A DNA stretch of 64,000 bases from an uncultured Verrucomicrobiota bacterium (lineage in GTDB: Bacteria; Verrucomicrobiota; Kiritimatiellia; CAIVKH01): the NCBI GenBank assembly GCA_937872895.1, contig CALMUP010000022.1:18874-82873 (forward strand). The letters are read 5' to 3'. The translations under genes were made by a program, and so were the position numbers. Below the pieces are notes generated by a model. The model was not told where the DNA came from. It made no database searches and saw only the letters and a program-made list of their open reading frames with translations. This document shows positions 46,621 through 54,678 of this stretch, in pieces (the stretch's first letter is position 1; every line of letters begins with the position of its first letter).

Positions 46621-47241
46621 ATGGGCCTTCTTCCTCCATGCTGTCGGTATCTGTCCGTCCTGCTGCTGCCAACGCTGGTCGCGTGGGCGGATTCCCCATC
46701 CTATGCCTACCTGGCTACCCAGCCGGACATGCGGTGGGCTTATACGCTCGAGCAAGCGCCGGAATCGTGCACGATCCGGGTAACGTTGCCTGGCTACCGC
46801 GTCGAGCAGGTCGGTTCGGAAGCGGAAATCGCGATCGGGGGGCCATCGGGGTGGACGCGCCCGGGCGAACCGCGCCTGCCGGTCCTGCCGGTGGTCTTTG
46901 ACGTGGCGGAGGGGGTCGATCTCACCGTGACGGTCCAGGAGGGTGAACCGACCCTTCAAGCGGTTGGGAACGTGCGGCCGGCAACCCGGCTGGAATCGGT
47001 TCCGGTGGATGGGCTGACCGAGCAGGTGGTGACGGTGGCCCGGCCTTCCCCGAACATCTACGGGAACGCGTCGTGGTGGCCGGCCGCACTGGTGGATCAG
47101 CGGGAGGCGAAGGGGCAGGGACGCCGGTTCGTACGGTTCGGCATCACGCCATTCCGGTACCATCCGGTGGAGGGTAACCTCGCTTTCTACTCCAACCTGA
47201 CGGTGTCGGTGACATTCACGCCGGAGGCTGGCGCCCCGTGA
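46621..47241 (+). CDS. Secreted C25-propeptide-like protein
   Basis: The 206-aa product has a signal peptide (LSVLLLPTLVAWADS) and then a region resembling the N-terminal propeptide of gingipains. It has GEPRLPVLPVVFDVAEGVDL, a central P/S-rich turn, and the characteristic end RRFVRFGITPFRYHPVEGNL followed by FYSNLTVSVTF. It carries no catalytic domain. The stop overlaps the GTG start of the C25 peptidase (GTGA), so pro-region and enzyme are encoded as two separately exported, translationally coupled proteins. It probably works as an inhibitor or foldase for that protease. No ribosome site is visible before the ATG; leaderless translation is possible. Confidence 0.7.
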   Translation: MGLLPPCCRYLSVLLLPTLVAWADSPSYAYLATQPDMRWAYTLEQAPESCTIRVTLPGYRVEQVGSEAEIAIGGPSGWTRPGEPRLPVLPVVFDVAEGVDLTVTVQEGEPTLQAVGNVRPATRLESVPVDGLTEQVVTVARPSPNIYGNASWWPAALVDQREAKGQGRRFVRFGITPFRYHPVEGNLAFYSNLTVSVTFTPEAGAP

Positions 47242-49514
47242 ACCTCCGTTGGATCCTACTTGCCGCGGCGATCACCACGCTGGCCACGCAACGCCTGCCC
47301 GCGCAGATGAATTGCGAGCCGTGCGATCGCCCGTCCACGGCGGGGCTGGTTCCCGCGATGATCGGCGAACCGGGGAACTTCGCGGTCCGTCGGGCCGGTT
47401 TGGAGGTGGATGCGCGGTGGCGGATCGGCATCACCAACGACGGGTGGTACCGGCTGACCCAGCCGCAACTGGTCGCGGCGGGCATGCCCTCCGATCAATT
47501 GATCGGGTCGCAGATCCGCATGTTCAGCCGGACCCAGGAAGTCGCACTGTTGGTGAGTTCGAGCAACCTGCTGGGCACAGCCGACACGGTTCAGTTCTAC
47601 GCCATCAAGCACGACGGGGCCTACAACCGGACCAATGTCTACTGGCTCGGTCTCGGCGGGGAGGGGCGACGCATCGCGACCATCAACGGAACGCCGCTTG
47701 GCGGGGAAACCCTGGTCACGTCGGCCTGCTATTCGGCGGTGTTCGATACCAAGACCCTGTACCGTCCGTTCAACCAGCCGTTGTTGACCGAGATCGATCA
47801 CTGGTTCGCCGCGCTGGTCAACACCTCCACCCCCACCGTACTCAACCTCAATACCACCAACCGTGTTCCCAACGAAACGGCGAACATCCGCTTCCAGATG
47901 TTCGGATTGACCCAGGACGACAACGTCAATCCCGACCACCGCACGCGGGTCACGGTCAGTGGCAGCCAGGTCGGCCAGGCACCGTTTGATGACACGACCT
48001 TGCTGACCACCAATTTCTTTTTCTCCGCCAACCTGCTCAGCAATGGATTTACCTCGGTCGCCCTGCAGCAGAATGCCACCGGGGTGACGGATGACCGGGC
48101 CTTCCTCGTCAATGCCCGCGTCGATTATCCGGCCCGCATCAACCAGCGGGCGGCGGCGCACGAGTTCTGCGGCCGGGCGGGCACCAACCGGTATCGCGTG
48201 CTGAACCTGACGAGTTCGAACAACGTGCTGTACCTCGACATCACCGATCCTTATGCCCCGGTTCGCATCACGGGCACGTTTCCCTACCTGCAGATGCCGC
48301 CGACCAATGTCATCACCAACCTGTGGTATGTCGAATTCCGTCATGTGACCAACCGGGTATCGCGGTTCGCGGTGGTGCAGACCAACGGAGTACGCAATTC
48401 GCCCACGCCGATCGCGGCGGATTTCCGGAACCTGGCCGATACCAACCGCTCCGCCGACTACCTGCTGATCACGCCCTACGAATTGCGCCAGCAGGCCTAC
48501 CGGCTGGCCAAGCACCGGTTCACCAACGGACTGCGCATCGCGGTGGCGCCGCTGCCGGACATCTACAACGAATTCGGATACGGGGTGGTCGATGCCGACG
48601 CGATCAAGCAATTCATCGGCTATGCCTACCATCACTGGAGCGGACCGAAGCCGCGGTTCGCCCTGCTGATCGGGGAGGGGACCTACGATCCGCTCGGATA
48701 CCAGGGGTCGGTGCCATCCTTGTCGATCCCGGTCCGCTTCGGTCCATCGGCCTTCGTGGTGTCGCCGCAGGACACCTGGTATGGATTCGTCGACGGGAAC
48801 GACAACGGGGTGGACGATCAATTGCCCGATGTCGTGATCGGACGAATGTCGCTTTCATCCCATGGGCCGCTCAGCAATATCGTCAACAAGGTGATCGCCT
48901 TTGATAGCCAGAATAATGTGTCCAATGCCTTGCTGGTGGCCGATAACGATGGTGTGATCAACTTTAAGCAATCATCCGACGTGAACATCTTCCAAACGCT
49001 GAATAGCAATGGGATCCCGACGCTTCGACATACCCGCGGTGATCCGGGGGTCACACAAGCGACCATCACCAATGCCATCAACAGCAACCGGCGGTTGATC
49101 ACCTATGTCGGGCATGGGGCTGTAGATTTATGGTCGGCCGTGAATCTTCTGCATGTGACGAATTTCCCGGGACTCTCCAACACCGTGTTTCCGCTGGTGG
49201 GCATCTTCTCCTGCCAGAACGGATCGTATGTCGACCGCACCACCAACAGCCTGGCCGAGGCCTTTATCGAGGCGCCGCGTGGTGCGGCTTCGGTGTATTC
49301 ACCCACCGCCTTGTCGGTCCAGTTGTATGCTGACTACCTTGCCGCAGGATTTACCCACGCGTATGCGGTGCAGAAGCGCCGCCATTTGGGTGATATCGTA
49401 TTCAATGCCCACCTGAATCTCTGGGCATTCAACCCCGACGTGGCCGAACTTCGCACCTACCAGATCATCGGCGATCCGGGGTTGATCGTGAACAAGCCGG
49501 GGACCTTGCCGTGA
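47238..49514 (+). CDS. Secreted C25 (gingipain-type) cysteine peptidase, third copy
   Basis: The 758-aa protein has a signal peptide (MNLRWILLAAAITTLATQRL) and an ITNDGWYRLTQPQLVAAGMP module shared with the other C25-linked proteins. A beta-rich region follows, then LLIGEGTYDPLGYQG, DVVIGRM, the candidate catalytic His626 in YVGHGAV and Cys659 in IFSCQNGSY. It ends at YQIIGDPGLIVNKPG, so unlike the other two it lacks the calcium-binding and beta module at the C-terminus. Start GTG 47238 overlaps the propeptide gene and its stop overlaps the nucleotidyltransferase start, making a tightly coupled operon. How a terminal sorting module is supplied is unclear; the 261-aa protein two genes downstream carries one. 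Confidence 0.85.
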   Translation: MNLRWILLAAAITTLATQRLPAQMNCEPCDRPSTAGLVPAMIGEPGNFAVRRAGLEVDARWRIGITNDGWYRLTQPQLVAAGMPSDQLIGSQIRMFSRTQEVALLVSSSNLLGTADTVQFYAIKHDGAYNRTNVYWLGLGGEGRRIATINGTPLGGETLVTSACYSAVFDTKTLYRPFNQPLLTEIDHWFAALVNTSTPTVLNLNTTNRVPNETANIRFQMFGLTQDDNVNPDHRTRVTVSGSQVGQAPFDDTTLLTTNFFFSANLLSNGFTSVALQQNATGVTDDRAFLVNARVDYPARINQRAAAHEFCGRAGTNRYRVLNLTSSNNVLYLDITDPYAPVRITGTFPYLQMPPTNVITNLWYVEFRHVTNRVSRFAVVQTNGVRNSPTPIAADFRNLADTNRSADYLLITPYELRQQAYRLAKHRFTNGLRIAVAPLPDIYNEFGYGVVDADAIKQFIGYAYHHWSGPKPRFALLIGEGTYDPLGYQGSVPSLSIPVRFGPSAFVVSPQDTWYGFVDGNDNGVDDQLPDVVIGRMSLSSHGPLSNIVNKVIAFDSQNNVSNALLVADNDGVINFKQSSDVNIFQTLNSNGIPTLRHTRGDPGVTQATITNAINSNRRLITYVGHGAVDLWSAVNLLHVTNFPGLSNTVFPLVGIFSCQNGSYVDRTTNSLAEAFIEAPRGAASVYSPTALSVQLYADYLAAGFTHAYAVQKRRHLGDIVFNAHLNLWAFNPDVAELRTYQIIGDPGLIVNKPGTLP

Positions 49515-50608
49515 CGGCGCTGGAGACCATCCTGCAGGGACTGGTTCGTCAGGTGGCTTCCTGTCCGCCGGATATCGCCGAGAATTGGGTCAGGCGCCAT
49601 CGTCTTGAACCGTTGGTGTACGGGATTCCGGTGGAGGGTGTTTCCTGGCGTGATGCTTTCATGGAATCATGCCGCGAATCCTATGCGCGCATGGCGGCAC
49701 GGGCGGAGCAGTACCGGATCGCCGGGGCGAGCGTTGTGCAGTGGTTGGCGGAGGGCGGCGTGCCCGCCTTTATCTGGCGCGGGGTCGAGGCGGGTGCGGC
49801 CCTCTACGGGGATCCGGCCGTACGTTATGCCACCGACATTGATGTGATGGTGCGTCCGGCTGATGCCGAACGGGCGCTGGCGTTGCTGCGTAACCAAGGG
49901 TGCAGTTTGCGGACCCGGAACACGCCGGTCTGGTATGTTCGACGTCATCACTTGCACTGGCCCTTGAATGTCGGTGCGTCGGCCATTCCGGTGGATGTTC
50001 ACTGGTCAGTGGATCACCCGTACCAGGCGTTGCCGGTTGATCTCGATTGGATGGAACTGGCGACACCGGAGGGACGACTCCAATTGGCCATTCACCATGC
50101 CATGAAGGAAAGCCGGTTTCGTGGAGGAGATGCTGCCGGGTTGTGCTGGGCTCGTATGGTGCAGGCCGGCCCGTTGTTGCCGTGGGTGGACCTCGCGCTG
50201 ATGGTGGAGCAGGCGGGTGATGGGGTCGTGGATCGTGCGCGCGCGGCCATGCAGCAGCGCGGTCACGGTGATCGCTGGCACTGTGCGTTGGCGATGGTCG
50301 ATCGATTATGCGGACGATGCGAGGCGGAGCTGGTGGTCGGTGGTGTGTCAATCCCGTCCGCGCTGGCGCCGCGTTGGGTGTTGTCGCAGCCCGCCAAGGC
50401 GGTTGCCTTCTGGCTCGGCTGTCGCCCGGAGGCCCTGTCCGATGTGCGCCACTACCTGGCCGGGCACCGTGATGCAGCAGCGGCACCGTCTGTCGGGGTC
50501 CGCTTGTTTCGGCTCACGCGACTCGCGGTGGATACCCTCGTTTGCGGACTATGGATCGGATTGCGGCAGATGGGGCAGCGGTTGCGGATGTGGGGGGTGC
50601 CGTGTTGA
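49511..50608 (+). CDS. NTP_transf_5-type nucleotidyltransferase
   Basis: The 365-aa protein resembles the nucleotidyltransferase family found in many lasso-peptide and other RiPP gene clusters. It has VVQWLAEGGVPAFIWRGVEA, then ALYGDPAVRYATDIDVMVRP with the metal-binding DxD of the nucleotidyltransferase fold, and VDVHWSVDHPYQ plus LQLAIHHAMKESRF further on. The reaction and target are unknown for this family. The GTG start overlaps the C25 stop (GTGA). Its presence between a C25 peptidase and a secreted PPC-like protein, 3.0 kb from PqqD/radical SAM, is a main reason to connect the protease operon with peptide maturation. Confidence 0.75.
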   Translation: MTALETILQGLVRQVASCPPDIAENWVRRHRLEPLVYGIPVEGVSWRDAFMESCRESYARMAARAEQYRIAGASVVQWLAEGGVPAFIWRGVEAGAALYGDPAVRYATDIDVMVRPADAERALALLRNQGCSLRTRNTPVWYVRRHHLHWPLNVGASAIPVDVHWSVDHPYQALPVDLDWMELATPEGRLQLAIHHAMKESRFRGGDAAGLCWARMVQAGPLLPWVDLALMVEQAGDGVVDRARAAMQQRGHGDRWHCALAMVDRLCGRCEAELVVGGVSIPSALAPRWVLSQPAKAVAFWLGCRPEALSDVRHYLAGHRDAAAAPSVGVRLFRLTRLAVDTLVCGLWIGLRQMGQRLRMWGVPC

Positions 50609-51387
50609 AATCCTTGTTCATGCTTGCATGCGGTATCGTGCTCGCCCTACCCGTGGCGGGTAGGGCCGATGACCATGGCAATGATCCGGTTGCTGCGACC
50701 TGGATCGCGCCCGGCATCACCGGAATCGTGGGTCAGATTGAAATGGATACCGATGTCGATTGGTTCCGCTTCGCCGCCCCGCCCAGTCTGGTCATTACGA
50801 TTCAGGTCAACAATATATCCTTGTGGGACAATGCCTTCACGCTGAGGGCCTTTGCCTCCGGGGGTGGCTTGCGTGACACCAATTCGGTCCACACACCGTT
50901 TCCGAGCCGCATGGTCTGGACCAACGAGGGTGGTGCACGCGACTTCTATCTCGGAGTGAGCGGGATGTTTCAGTTCACCACCGGCACGTACTCGGTTGCG
51001 ATCAGCACGAATACGGCGGATGCGGATGGCGATGGCATGGCCGACGGGTGGGAAACAACCTATCTCGGATCCACTGCGGCGGCTCCGGGCGGAGATGCGG
51101 ATGGGGATGGCATCAGCAACCTCGATGAATACCGCAGCGGGACCTTGCCCAACCAGCTGGCATCCGGACTGCGGATCACCAACCTGGTCCGGTCGGCCGG
51201 GCAGGCCGTATTCGGCTGGCCGGCCGTGGCATGGGCGACCTACCGGGTCGAGTCCACCACCAACCTGCAAACGGGGGGGTGGGTCCCGTTGGACTGGGTT
51301 GAGCACGGCGTTTCACCCGGACCAGCCGCCTACCTCGACACCGTACCGACCAACACCATCCGCCACTACCGCGTGGTCTTTGAATAA
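50602..51387 (+). CDS. Secreted PPC-like protein with C-terminal calcium-binding and beta module
   Basis: The 261-aa product has a signal peptide (MLKSLFMLACGIVLALPVAG), then an ADDHGNDPVAATWIAPGITG to DTDVDWFRFAAP segment typical of bacterial pre-peptidase C-terminal (PPC) domains. A DADGDGMADGWE...DADGDGISNLDEY calcium-binding stretch follows, then a beta module ending HYRVVFE. That end matches the ends of two other secreted proteins in this window. GTG 50602 overlaps the preceding stop, follows GGGGGGTGCC and places the hydrophobic segment correctly, so the longer in-frame start at 50542 is rejected. It is probably the last gene of the C25 operon. Confidence 0.75.
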   Translation: MLKSLFMLACGIVLALPVAGRADDHGNDPVAATWIAPGITGIVGQIEMDTDVDWFRFAAPPSLVITIQVNNISLWDNAFTLRAFASGGGLRDTNSVHTPFPSRMVWTNEGGARDFYLGVSGMFQFTTGTYSVAISTNTADADGDGMADGWETTYLGSTAAAPGGDADGDGISNLDEYRSGTLPNQLASGLRITNLVRSAGQAVFGWPAVAWATYRVESTTNLQTGGWVPLDWVEHGVSPGPAAYLDTVPTNTIRHYRVVFE

Positions 51388-51444
51388 CGAGCCCCGCTGT
51401 TTTATCCATTGAGGCGGAAAGAGTTTGTGATAGATTACTCCACC

Positions 51445-52713
51445 ATGTTGCCCCGTCGTCAATCCACGTTTGTGCTTCGCTGGGTCGTGCTGCTGATTGT
51501 CTTCGCCGGCACGGTTACGGTATCACGACTCTACTCCAAGGAAGTCGAACCGGCGGATGACCGTGACGACGCATACCGCAACATCGCCTTGTTCACCCGG
51601 GCATTGGAACAGATCCGCAGCAACTACGTGGACAAGGACAAGGTCAGTTACGAGCAACTCATCCGCGGGGCCATGCGCGGGATGATGGATTCACTGGACG
51701 ACCACAGTCAGTTTCTCGACAAGGACATGTACGACGACATGCAGGATGACACCAAGGGGCAGTTCGGCGGCCTGGGGATCGTCATCAGCATCAAGGACAA
51801 TACCCTGTCGATCGTATCACCGATGGAAGACACCCCTGGCTTCCGCGCGGGATTGATGTCCGATGACCGGATCCTCGAGATTGACGGGGCGAAGACCGAC
51901 GGCATCACCCTTCCCGAGGCGGTCAAGCGCTTGCGGGGAGAACCGGGCACGCAAGTCCGGTTGAAAGTGCTCCGCCCGGCGACACAGGACGTCACCGTCT
52001 ACGAGTTGGAGCGGGCCGAGATCAAGGTGCCGAGCGTCAAGGACGCGCGAATGCTCGATGACGGGATCGGGTATATCCGCATTACGCAGTTCAATGAACC
52101 GACAGCCATGGCCCTGCAGGCGGAAATCGATGCCCTGCGCACCAACGGGCTGCGGGCGCTGGTGCTTGATCTGCGCAACAATCCAGGAGGATTGTTGCGA
52201 TCGGCGATCGATGTCAGCCAGAAGTTCCTGCGGAGCCGCGATGTGATTGTCTCGACGCAGGGTCGGCGGGCCGGCGATCAACAGGTCTTCCGGGCAGGAG
52301 GACGGGAGCGGTTGCTGGACCTGCCCATGGTTGTACTGGTGAATTCCGGTAGCGCGAGCGCCTCTGAAATCGTGGCCGGTGCACTACAGGATCATCGCCG
52401 AGCGATCCTGGTCGGGGAGAAAACCTTCGGCAAAGGTTCGGTGCAGAGTGTACTACCGATGGAGGAGGGCTCGGCGCTGCGCCTGACCACGGCCAAATAT
52501 TACACTCCGTCCAACCGGATGATCCATGAATTGGGTATTGAGCCGGACATCGTGGTTCCGATGTCACCCGAGGACTGGTCTGCGCTGATGGAGCGGCGCG
52601 CCGTTCGCACACCGCTGGATGAGGGTGAGGATGGTCCAGTGGATGTTCAGCTTGAACGTGCCCTGTCGGTTTTGCGCGGCATCCTCATCTACCAGGCCCG
52701 TGGCAGCCGGTGA
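51445..52713 (+). CDS. Carboxy-terminal processing protease (S41, CtpA-type)
   Basis: The protein (422 aa from this ATG) has an N-terminal membrane anchor (FVLRWVVLLIVFAGTVTVS), a helical DDHSQFLDKDMYDDM segment and a PDZ domain (GQFGGLGIVISIKDNTLSIV to DRILEIDGAKT). The S41 core has GYIRITQFNE, VLDLRNNPGGLLRSAIDVS, VLVNSGSASASEIVAGALQD with the nucleophile Ser, and GEKTFGKGSVQ with the general-base Lys. It acts in the periplasm on C-termini of proteins. GTG 51427 and TTG 51409 are alternative in-frame starts; none has a good ribosome site. tsaD follows 16 bases later. It could process some of the secreted proteins nearby, but it is a common housekeeping gene. Confidence 0.9.
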   Translation: MLPRRQSTFVLRWVVLLIVFAGTVTVSRLYSKEVEPADDRDDAYRNIALFTRALEQIRSNYVDKDKVSYEQLIRGAMRGMMDSLDDHSQFLDKDMYDDMQDDTKGQFGGLGIVISIKDNTLSIVSPMEDTPGFRAGLMSDDRILEIDGAKTDGITLPEAVKRLRGEPGTQVRLKVLRPATQDVTVYELERAEIKVPSVKDARMLDDGIGYIRITQFNEPTAMALQAEIDALRTNGLRALVLDLRNNPGGLLRSAIDVSQKFLRSRDVIVSTQGRRAGDQQVFRAGGRERLLDLPMVVLVNSGSASASEIVAGALQDHRRAILVGEKTFGKGSVQSVLPMEEGSALRLTTAKYYTPSNRMIHELGIEPDIVVPMSPEDWSALMERRAVRTPLDEGEDGPVDVQLERALSVLRGILIYQARGSR

Positions 52714-52729
52714 TCGGGGGGAATGCCCG

Positions 52730-53773
52730 ATGATGCTCGGTATTGAGACGTCGTGCGATGAGACGGCGGTGGCCTTGGTGGACGTTGACGGTCACGTTCG
52801 CGTCTCGTTGATCAACAGCCAGATTGAACTCCACCGCATTTACGGCGGGGTCGTTCCCGAGATCGCCTCGCGGGCTCATGTCCAGGCGCTACCGCCCTTA
52901 GTCGATGAAGCCATGCGGGAGGCGGGGGTTGGCTGGAAAGAGATTACCGCCATTGCGGTGACCCGCGGACCCGGGCTGGCGTCCTCGTTGCTTGCCGGAG
53001 TCGCCTATGCCCGCGGTCTGGCCCAGCGGCTGGATCGGCCGTTGTACGGCATCAACCATCTGGTGGGCCACCTGCAATCGATTGCCCTGGAACCATCCGG
53101 TCCGGCCGTTGCGCTGGACGATCCGCATCTCGTGCTGCTGGTATCGGGTGGGCATACCTGCCTGGTGCATCGAACGGGACCGGAAACGTGGACGGTGCTT
53201 GGTCAGACCATCGATGATGCAGCAGGGGAGGCGCTGGACAAGGGGGCTCGTTTGATGGGGCTGGGGTATCCGGGTGGTCCGGAAATCCAGCGGGAAGCGG
53301 AGAACGGGAATCCGGGTGCAGTGGCATTCCCGCGCGGTTTGGCGCAACCGGGCGCGGGTGGGTGGCGGTTACCGTTCACGTACAGCGGTGTGAAGACTTC
53401 GCTCCTGTATCATCTGAGGAAACATCCGGAGGATGCCTCCCCGGGACGTCGCGCGGATATTGCCGCATCGTACCAGGAAGCGGTGGTGGATACCTTGATC
53501 AAGCAGCTTGAACGGGCCTTGGCGCAATACCCGGCGCGCATGATCGGCTGTGGCGGCGGGGTGGCCCGCAACCGGCGATTGCGGGAGCGGTTGGCAGCGG
53601 TTGCGGAACATTATGGACTTCACCTTCGTCTTGCTGCTCCTGCGTATTGTGCGGACAATGCGGCCATGATTGCGGCGGCGGCCGGGGTTTGTTACCGGCC
53701 GCGTTGTCCGGCCGGTAGCACGGTGGAGGTGGATCCAAACCTGTCCCTGGCTTCGCCGTTGCCCATGGCATGA
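52730..53773 (+). CDS. tsaD: tRNA threonylcarbamoyltransferase TsaD
   Basis: The 347-aa protein transfers the threonylcarbamoyl group to A37 of ANN-decoding tRNAs together with TsaB and TsaE. It opens with LGIETSCDETAVALVD, has the metal-binding HLVGH in NHLVGHLQS, LLVSGGHTCLVH, GRTIDDAAGEALDK-type sequence (here GQTIDDAAGEALDKGARLMG) and GCGGGVARNRRLRERL. ATG 52730 is chosen for the GGGGGGA ribosome site and because it sits right at the conserved N-terminus; 52733 is an adjacent ATG. A tRNA-Thr gene, one of the substrates of this modification, lies 78 bases downstream. Confidence 0.95.
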   Translation: MMLGIETSCDETAVALVDVDGHVRVSLINSQIELHRIYGGVVPEIASRAHVQALPPLVDEAMREAGVGWKEITAIAVTRGPGLASSLLAGVAYARGLAQRLDRPLYGINHLVGHLQSIALEPSGPAVALDDPHLVLLVSGGHTCLVHRTGPETWTVLGQTIDDAAGEALDKGARLMGLGYPGGPEIQREAENGNPGAVAFPRGLAQPGAGGWRLPFTYSGVKTSLLYHLRKHPEDASPGRRADIAASYQEAVVDTLIKQLERALAQYPARMIGCGGGVARNRRLRERLAAVAEHYGLHLRLAAPAYCADNAAMIAAAAGVCYRPRCPAGSTVEVDPNLSLASPLPMA

Positions 53774-53811
53774 TCACGGCCTGGGACCGGGTGTTCCGGC
53801 CAGCTTTCCAC

Positions 53812-53840
53812 TTGCCAACCGCATCATGGCGCGGCATGAT
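53812..53840 (+). promoter_or_regulatory. Candidate promoter of tRNA-Thr
   Basis: TTGCCA (53812-53817) and CATGAT (53835-53840) are exactly 17 bases apart, matching five and four of six consensus positions. The mature tRNA begins 12 bases after the -10 box. Confidence 0.5.
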
Positions 53841-53851
53841 CCGCGCACGTT

Positions 53852-53927
53852 GCCAATGTAGCTCAGTTGGTAGAGCAGCTCATTCGTAATGAGCAGGTCG
53901 TCGGTTCGAATCCGTCCATTGGCTCCA
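53852..53927 (+). tRNA. tRNA-Thr (CGT anticodon)
   Basis: The acceptor arms GCCAATG and CATTGGC pair perfectly, with the discriminator T and an encoded CCA (53925-53927). The D arm is GCTC...GAGC, the anticodon arm GCTCA-TTCGTAA-TGAGC shows anticodon CGT, and the T loop is TTCGAAT. The T stem GTCGG/CCGTC has one T-T mismatch. It reads ACG codons. Confidence 0.95.
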
Positions 53928-53938
53928 CCTTCCTACCT

Positions 53939-54664
53939 ATGACGCACATCCGGTTCACCTTGCAGGAAGTGGCTGACTACCTTCACGTTTCGGTGGAGGA
54001 CATCGAAACACTGGTCAAGCGTCGCGAGATCCCGTTTGAACTTGCGGGATCCCGGCCGGTGTTCGTGCGGGTGGAGATTGATGCCTGGGCGTCACGCCGC
54101 CTGCTCGGGTTCTCGCGTGGTCCGCTGGCTGATTACCACCGTAAATCTTCGGCCAAGATGCACAACCTGGACCGGGACAGCGCCATTATTTCCGAGTTGC
54201 TGCGACCTGATTTTGTTGCCTGTGGTTTGGCTTCGAGGACCAAGGCATCGATCATCCGCGACATGGTCGCGATCGCGGATGCCGCCGGGATCCTTTCCGA
54301 CCGAACCGAACTGGTCGACAGCATTACGGCGCGGGAGCGCATGTGCTCCACGGCGCTTGCTGGAGGCATGGCCATCCTGCACCCGCAACACCATCTGCCC
54401 TACCTTGCCGACGATTCCTTTGTGCTGCTCGCGCGGACGGTTCAGCCGATCCCGTTCGGCTCGCCGGATGGCCAGACCACGGATGTTTTTTTTCTGGTAT
54501 GTTCTCAGGACGATCGGATCCACTTGCACGTGCTCGCGCGGATCTGCATGTTGTGCTACCATACTCCGCTGCTAGCCTCGCTCCGCGAATGCACCTCGGC
54601 GGCGGAAATGCATGCCCTGGTGGTGCAGCAGGAGATCGAGCTGATTCGCTCGATGGATGGATAG
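53939..54664 (+). CDS. HTH-EIIA(Ntr)-type fusion protein
   Basis: The 241-aa protein begins with an excisionase-like helix-turn-helix (FTLQEVADYLHVSVEDIETL, then VKRREIPFE and a DAWASRRL end). A PTS EIIA domain of the fructose/Ntr type follows: KASIIRDMVAIADAAGILSD, ITARERMCSTALAGGMAILH, where the final His is the usual phosphorylation site, and FFLVCSQDDRIHLHVLARIC. Such proteins act in nitrogen-PTS signalling, not sugar uptake. The ATG is only 12 bases from the tRNA CCA and has no ribosome site; read-through from the tRNA promoter is likely. The gene converges with surE, leaving 14 bases. Confidence 0.85.
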   Translation: MTHIRFTLQEVADYLHVSVEDIETLVKRREIPFELAGSRPVFVRVEIDAWASRRLLGFSRGPLADYHRKSSAKMHNLDRDSAIISELLRPDFVACGLASRTKASIIRDMVAIADAAGILSDRTELVDSITARERMCSTALAGGMAILHPQHHLPYLADDSFVLLARTVQPIPFGSPDGQTTDVFFLVCSQDDRIHLHVLARICMLCYHTPLLASLRECTSAAEMHALVVQQEIELIRSMDG

Positions 54665-54678
54665 TCGACCGATCGGGA

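Noticed and set aside
50542..50601. Upstream start for the PPC-like protein
   Set aside because: It would place 20 residues before the signal peptide and lies within the nucleotidyltransferase gene; GTG 50602 fits the signal peptide.
52619..52729. Upstream start for TsaD
   Set aside because: It overlaps the ctpA-type gene and adds residues absent from the family; ATG 52730 has the ribosome site and the conserved IETSCDET follows at once.
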